Source: a bacterium
Lineage (GTDB): Bacteria; Patescibacteriota; Saccharimonadia; Saccharimonadales; UBA4665
Length of the DNA: 9,642 bases
Direction: 5' to 3'
Assembly (NCBI GenBank): GCA_021788675.1
Contig: JAJYKI010000022.1
Coordinates: forward strand, 1-9,642
Within the stretch, counting starts at the first letter, position 1; each line of letters begins with the position of its first letter. The notes under the pieces are model-generated. The model worked only from the letters and a program-made list of their open reading frames with translations, ran no database searches and was not told where the DNA came from. Of the stretch, positions 6,616-9,642 are shown one piece after another. A program made the position numbers and the translations under genes.

Positions 6616-8376
6616 ATGAACTACTTGGCAGCATTATTTAATTTGAATCAACCACAGCACTATGTGCACTGGTCGATATTCACGGTATCAATCGCTAATC
6701 TAATCGTCATTGCCACGATGATTGTTATTTTTGGTTTGGCTTTATTATTACCATTCCCGAAAGCAAAAGACACTAAACCCTATGAACCGGTTGACCATCA
6801 TCTAGACACGGACGGGGATCCGGAAATGTGGACTTATAAAATACGACATTTTCTGATGCGTATCCTGCCACCCAAAAAACTTATTCCCGACCGGCAACCG
6901 ACTTACGTCGCTTCCTGGATATATGTTTTCGGTGTTGCGACGCTTGCCGCTCTGGGCGTACTTATACTATCGGGCATAGTTTTGGCGATCGGCGGCGTTA
7001 GCTGGTGGCACGAAAGTTCGCTCGGACATTTCGTCAACAGCATCCATCTATGGAGCGTCGAGCTATTTATGGCCTTTATGGTTATACATTTATGGGGCAA
7101 GTTCTGGATGGCTGCCTGGCGGGGAAAGCGCGCTTTGACCTGGATGCTTGGCGTTGCCGCGTTTGCCGTCTCGATTCTTGAAGCTTTCACCGGCTATTTA
7201 TCACAGCAAAACTTTGATTCGCAATGGATTGCAACCAACGGTAAGGATGCCATCAATGCCACCGGGCTAGGATCATTCTTTAACTTAATGAACTTCGGCC
7301 AGATGATCGCCTGGCACATAGTCGTAATTCCTCTAGTATTAGTTTTGGTCGTTGCGGTACATATAATCATGGTTCGTGTCAGAGGAGTGTCGCATCCGAT
7401 TCAAACGGCTAAAGATAAGGCCTCTAAACGAGCCTTGAAAGCAGCCGACGCCGCCGAATGGAAAGGTTCAAGCCGTAAGTACGACATAATTAAGGAAGGT
7501 ACTATTGCAACCATTATCGTGCTACTACTGGTTTTGGGCCTGGCCAGCGCCTTATCTTCACCGGACGATCCACCGGTTACGGTGCAAACATGGGCCAAAT
7601 TAGCCCCGGCCGACTTTATGGCTACGACCGCCAGTGAATTGGCCGGTACCAGCGAGACCGCCAATTATGGAGCTCCGTACAATAACGGCACTCATAACGT
7701 TCAAACCCTTGGTGTTTCCTGGCAATTACTGGGCGGCGTCAGGCAACATATCGACCCGGCACAAACCTTCGTAATAAACCCGCTGGAAAAAACCAACAAC
7801 GGCAATGTAGTGCTCACTAAAGCACTGAATCAATATAAGCAGGCGACACCAGCTCAGCAAAAAACGTGGGCCAATAACTATGTAAGCGCCATTAGCAATA
7901 CGAGCATTAATTTCAAGAACGGAACACCAATCGTTCCGAAAGCCAATGACGGACCGGTTCCGATACTCGTAAACAACGAGTTAAGCTTAGCGCAAAACGG
8001 CGCGATTGACGCTGCCTTGCTAGCACAAACTCCATTTTACGGCACCAACTACACCAAACCGTTACTGTTCATTGAAGACGGCAATTACTTTTCCTCTCTG
8101 GCGCAGAAAAACCATCTAACCGGCAGTCAATGGGGTGTTATGAATGAAACCGGCTCCTATCCTGGACAGCCATGGCTCTGGCTATACACACTGTGGTATC
8201 AGATACCGTCGTTCAGCGCATCGGCCAACGTCGACCTAATCGCAATCTATTTAACCGGACTTGGCACCTTGCTCCTTCTGCTCGTACCGTTCATTCCAGG
8301 ACTTCGAGACATTCCAAGAATCGTACCAATCTACAAACTTGTATGGCGACAGTGGTACAAACGCAGCAAAGTATAA
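6616..8376 (+). CDS. Cytochrome b/b6-type membrane protein with large extra domain
   Basis: A 586-residue di-haem cytochrome b homologue. An extra N-terminal helix (about 20-46) precedes the core. The core has helices at about 98-126, 145-168, 173-195 and 232-255 with four haem-ligand histidines: His144/His158 (13 residues between) and His234/His249 (14 between, the spacing of b6 rather than mitochondrial cytochrome b). EAFTGYLSQQNFDSQWIA (189-206) corresponds to the GFTGYLLPWDQ region of the Qo site. A fifth helix (about 293-312) is followed by a polar domain (about 315-515) with the motif-like stretches ADFMATTASELAGTS and YGAPYN, then GQPWLWLYTLWYQIP where PEWY would be expected, and a last helix (about 538-562). 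No CxxCH. The fold predicts quinol-linked electron transfer across the membrane. No Rieske protein, cytochrome c or oxidase gene is in view, so the partner is unknown. I recall similar fusions in Actinobacteria-like proteins, but only as memory. Confidence 0.88.
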   Translation: MNYLAALFNLNQPQHYVHWSIFTVSIANLIVIATMIVIFGLALLLPFPKAKDTKPYEPVDHHLDTDGDPEMWTYKIRHFLMRILPPKKLIPDRQPTYVASWIYVFGVATLAALGVLILSGIVLAIGGVSWWHESSLGHFVNSIHLWSVELFMAFMVIHLWGKFWMAAWRGKRALTWMLGVAAFAVSILEAFTGYLSQQNFDSQWIATNGKDAINATGLGSFFNLMNFGQMIAWHIVVIPLVLVLVVAVHIIMVRVRGVSHPIQTAKDKASKRALKAADAAEWKGSSRKYDIIKEGTIATIIVLLLVLGLASALSSPDDPPVTVQTWAKLAPADFMATTASELAGTSETANYGAPYNNGTHNVQTLGVSWQLLGGVRQHIDPAQTFVINPLEKTNNGNVVLTKALNQYKQATPAQQKTWANNYVSAISNTSINFKNGTPIVPKANDGPVPILVNNELSLAQNGAIDAALLAQTPFYGTNYTKPLLFIEDGNYFSSLAQKNHLTGSQWGVMNETGSYPGQPWLWLYTLWYQIPSFSASANVDLIAIYLTGLGTLLLLLVPFIPGLRDIPRIVPIYKLVWRQWYKRSKV

Positions 8377-8380
8377 AAAG

Positions 8381-8416
8381 AGATATTACAACTTATAATA
8401 ACAACTTATAATATCT
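8381..8416. repeat. AT-rich inverted repeat enclosing the tandem repeat
   Basis: AGATATTA (8381-8388) is the exact reverse complement of TAATATCT (8409-8416), giving an 8-bp stem around a 20-nt loop just after the cytochrome b stop codon. A shorter TTATAA/TTATAA hairpin (8393-8398 with 8406-8411) competes with it. There is no GC-rich stem or T-run, so it is at best a weak terminator; it could be an operator or a chance product of AT richness. Confidence 0.4.
8388..8413. repeat. Perfect tandem duplication of a 13-bp unit
   Basis: ACAACTTATAATA occurs twice in direct succession (8388-8400 and 8401-8413). Each copy carries a perfect TATAAT (8394-8399 and 8407-8412). It lies in the 77-bp gap between cytochrome b and the kinase-like gene. 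Either recent slippage or a duplicated promoter or operator element would explain it. Confidence 0.85.
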
Positions 8417-8439
8417 TATTGTATTATAGTCCTATTTAT

Positions 8440-8445
8440 TATAAT
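8440..8445 (+). promoter_or_regulatory. -10 box for a leaderless or near-leaderless kinase-like transcript
   Basis: A perfect TATAAT ends 8 nt before the ATG at 8454, with no Shine-Dalgarno between them. Transcription would begin at about 8452, almost on the start codon. The -35 is weak (TTATTG at 8416-8421, 18-nt spacing). Two further TATAAT boxes lie upstream in the 13-bp tandem repeat, so a longer leader is also possible. Confidence 0.5.
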
Positions 8446-8453
8446 GTTAGTTT

Positions 8454-9194
8454 ATGTCCGAACGGTCTTTCCCTCTAAAGTTTCGCACGATAGAACGGTT
8501 TGACGGTTCAAGGTGGCGTCAATTCGAAAGCAAAGATAACATATTCTACCTAACCAGCATGGGTAGGCACCTGCTCGCTTCGGAAAAAATCGCAAAACTA
8601 CTAAATTCATATGCCCAAGATTATTTAAATAATCCAAATCAAGATGGCAATACACGACGTTTTTTAGCAGAAGGAACTGATGCTAGAGTTTATACAGCCG
8701 GGGAAAGATTAGTTATAAAGGAATCTAAAAGTGATGGTAATTCGCTTTGGCGATCAATAGAAAGAATGGATCGCTTAATAGATTCCGTGCAACAATATTG
8801 TCCAAGATGGATAGATATACCGGAACATTACGGCATTATGGTACCTAAGTCAGATACATCAAAAGCATTCATGCTAATTGAAAAGATTGATCATGGCGTC
8901 ACAGCGGGTGACATTATGACATTAGACGATCCATGCCAGTCTAGAATCGCCAATGGAAAACTTAATCCGGAGTCAATAAAAAATTTTGGTCCAATTGACG
9001 ACTATCTGAAAGATGAAGTTCAAAATCGTTACTCTGATTTACTCGTCTTGCTACGACAAGCTTTAATATCTGAGTATTTAAGCCCCGACGAATACTTGCC
9101 TGACATTGATCATAACCCTTATAACATTGTATTAGAAAAGCTAGTAACTCCAATCGCTAAAAGTTCGCTTAGATATTGGATTATCGACCAATAG
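8454..9194 (+). CDS. Protein-kinase-like fold protein, unassigned
   Basis: A 246-residue soluble protein that I do not recognise as a named family, but whose motifs follow the protein-kinase/aminoglycoside-phosphotransferase fold. Residues 70-91 (FLAEGTDARVY, then LVIKES) look like a glycine-rich loop followed by the ATP-binding Lys89. A candidate helix-C Glu is Glu103 (RSIERM). FMLIEKIDHG (139-148) resembles the hinge. DIDHNPYNIVLE (217-228) fits a catalytic loop with Asp219 and Asn224 at the D-x4-N spacing, and YWIIDQ (241-246) fits the strand with the metal-binding Asp245. The protein stops one residue later, so the usual C-terminal helices are missing; reading past the TAG gives nothing convincing. 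GC is about 37% in sampled lines, well below its left neighbours, hinting at acquired or fast-evolving DNA. There is no signal peptide or Shine-Dalgarno; the -10 box is 8 nt upstream. As a CDS it is secure; the kinase assignment is inference. Confidence 0.75.
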   Translation: MSERSFPLKFRTIERFDGSRWRQFESKDNIFYLTSMGRHLLASEKIAKLLNSYAQDYLNNPNQDGNTRRFLAEGTDARVYTAGERLVIKESKSDGNSLWRSIERMDRLIDSVQQYCPRWIDIPEHYGIMVPKSDTSKAFMLIEKIDHGVTAGDIMTLDDPCQSRIANGKLNPESIKNFGPIDDYLKDEVQNRYSDLLVLLRQALISEYLSPDEYLPDIDHNPYNIVLEKLVTPIAKSSLRYWIIDQ

Positions 9195-9212
9195 GCCAAA
9201 AATATACTTAAT

Positions 9213-9243
9213 TTTACAATTAATAGTGATCTTGTAATATAAT
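9213..9243 (+). promoter_or_regulatory. Promoter for the small cysteine protein, leaderless type
   Basis: -10 TATAAT (9238-9243) ends 7 nt before the ATG at 9251, so transcription would begin on or next to the start codon. A -35 TTTACA (9213-9218, 5 of 6) is 19 nt away; the alternative -10 TAATAT (9235-9240) gives a 16-nt spacer. The inverted repeat TTACAA (9214-9219) / TTGTAA (9232-9237) separated by 12 nt lies across the spacer, and the odd palindrome TAATATAATATTA (9235-9247) covers the -10. Either could be an operator. Confidence 0.5.
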
Positions 9244-9250
9244 ATTATTG

Positions 9251-9496
9251 ATGGAAAATACAAATAAGTGCGAGGGATGCCCGGTTGTTATGGATCTAAA
9301 TCACGAGCTTTGGAAGCTGAGCTTCGCCCGACGAACCGGCAATTTAACCATTTTAAATAGTAACTCAATAACTCAAGCTGAAGCCGATATCGCCTTAAAA
9401 ATTGACACATTAAAGTCTAACTGTGACGGCTTTAAAGCAAGCGGCTGGTTTAAGCCCCGCTGCCAAAGTATTAATTTAAAAAGGGTAACCGGTTAA
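9251..9496 (+). CDS. Small four-cysteine hypothetical protein
   Basis: An 81-residue protein from the ATG at 9251; a TTG codon directly before it (9248) is in frame but the ATG is the likelier start. I do not recognise it. It has four cysteines: Cys7 and Cys10 as a CEGC pair at the N-terminus, and Cys58 and Cys71 in the C-terminal third, which could bind one zinc ion or form disulfides. The middle (about 15-55) looks helical. The C-terminus is basic (FKPRC, LKRVTG). No signal peptide or membrane helix. Its promoter is of the leaderless type, and the next gene begins 4 nt after its stop, so they probably form an operon. Codon content is AT-rich like the kinase-like gene before it. The reading frame is supported by the promoter placement and tight spacing, but it is short and has no family match I can name. 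Confidence 0.6.
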   Translation: MENTNKCEGCPVVMDLNHELWKLSFARRTGNLTILNSNSITQAEADIALKIDTLKSNCDGFKASGWFKPRCQSINLKRVTG

Positions 9497-9500
9497 AGCA

Positions 9501-9642
9501 GTGGAAGCTAAAGACTTAGAGATCGTACGCATTCGGGATTTTAGCGATGACGTATTTGAATCATATAGAAATTTAGCGAAATCTCCGAATGACACAGATT
9601 ACGCTGAGATTAGTGAAGAAGGTTTTAAAGAAAACCTGAATG
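9501..9642 (+). CDS. Start of an unidentified gene, 3' truncated by window edge
   Basis: From the GTG at 9501 the frame is open to the end of the window (47 codons). It starts VEAKDLEIVRIRDFSDDVF and continues with an acidic, soluble segment. The strand-then-helix pattern at the N-terminus (LEIVRIRDFSDDVFESYRNL) is compatible with a GNAT acetyltransferase, but too little is visible to claim that. There is no in-frame ATG; the GTG begins 4 nt after the previous stop, with only a distant AAGGG (9481-9485 region) upstream, so translation may depend on coupling. The true start could also lie slightly elsewhere in the open stretch from 9489. Confidence 0.5.
   Translation, partial: MEAKDLEIVRIRDFSDDVFESYRNLAKSPNDTDYAEISEEGFKENLN

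Noticed and set aside
6903..7190. Open frame of 95 codons antisense to the haem-binding core of cytochrome b
   Set aside because: It is a shadow of a conserved membrane region and shows no initiation signals.
9208..9223. Hairpin TTAATT-TTAC-AATTAA after the kinase-like gene as a terminator
   Set aside because: The stem is 6 bp of A/T only and no T-run follows, so an intrinsic terminator is not supported.
9195..9243. Frameshift or premature stop at 9192-9194 hiding a longer kinase C-terminus
   Set aside because: Continuing in the same frame gives only about 15 unremarkable codons before another stop, and the AT-rich promoter of the next gene occupies the space.

Overview
The window looks like a piece of a compact, moderate-GC bacterial genome. 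My best guess is a Patescibacteria/CPR lineage, possibly Saccharibacteria. This is an inference from small tightly packed genes, repeated 4-nt and longer overlaps, a CysS of the 'HIPIHHTNE' type, a pair of PimA-like glycosyltransferases, and a stand-alone cytochrome b. TGA is used as an ordinary stop (DHH gene, cysS, hydrolase), which argues against the CPR groups that read TGA as glycine. No rRNA, tRNA, CRISPR array or insertion sequence was seen.

Layout: (1) 2-2172, plus strand: the 3' part of a DHH/DHHA1 phosphoesterase (NrnA/RecJ-like) that overlaps the start of cysS (cysteinyl-tRNA synthetase) by 4 nt. (2) 2160-6484, minus strand: a four-gene operon, in transcription order alpha/beta hydrolase, PimA-like glycosyltransferase, second GT4 glycosyltransferase, AI-2E/PerM-family membrane protein. 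Its last gene collides tail-to-tail with cysS, overlapping by 13 nt. (3) 6485-6615: a 131-bp divergent promoter region. (4) 6616-8376, plus strand: a 586-residue cytochrome b-type membrane protein with all four haem-ligand histidines, an extra N-terminal helix and a large domain of about 200 residues between late membrane helices, but no Rieske, cytochrome c or oxidase partner in view. (5) 8377-9642: an AT-rich accessory stretch (about 37% GC in lines I counted, against about 50% in cytochrome b) with a kinase-like gene, a small four-cysteine protein and the start of another gene.

How the parts fit: the first block is housekeeping (RNA or nucleotide turnover plus translation). The minus-strand operon is best read as building and perhaps handling a surface glycolipid or polysaccharide: two retaining GT4 enzymes, a hydrolase and a multi-pass membrane protein under one promoter with translational coupling. 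The cytochrome b stands alone under its own extended -10 promoter. The last block shows perfect or near-perfect -10 boxes only 7-8 nt before the start codons and no Shine-Dalgarno, suggesting leaderless or nearly leaderless transcripts, unlike the GGAG/GAGG-led genes to the left.

The items most worth following up are the orphan cytochrome b with its degenerate Qo motif, the kinase-like protein that ends one residue after its putative metal-binding Asp, the leaderless promoter architecture of the right-hand block, and the hydrolase/GT4/GT4/AI-2E cassette.
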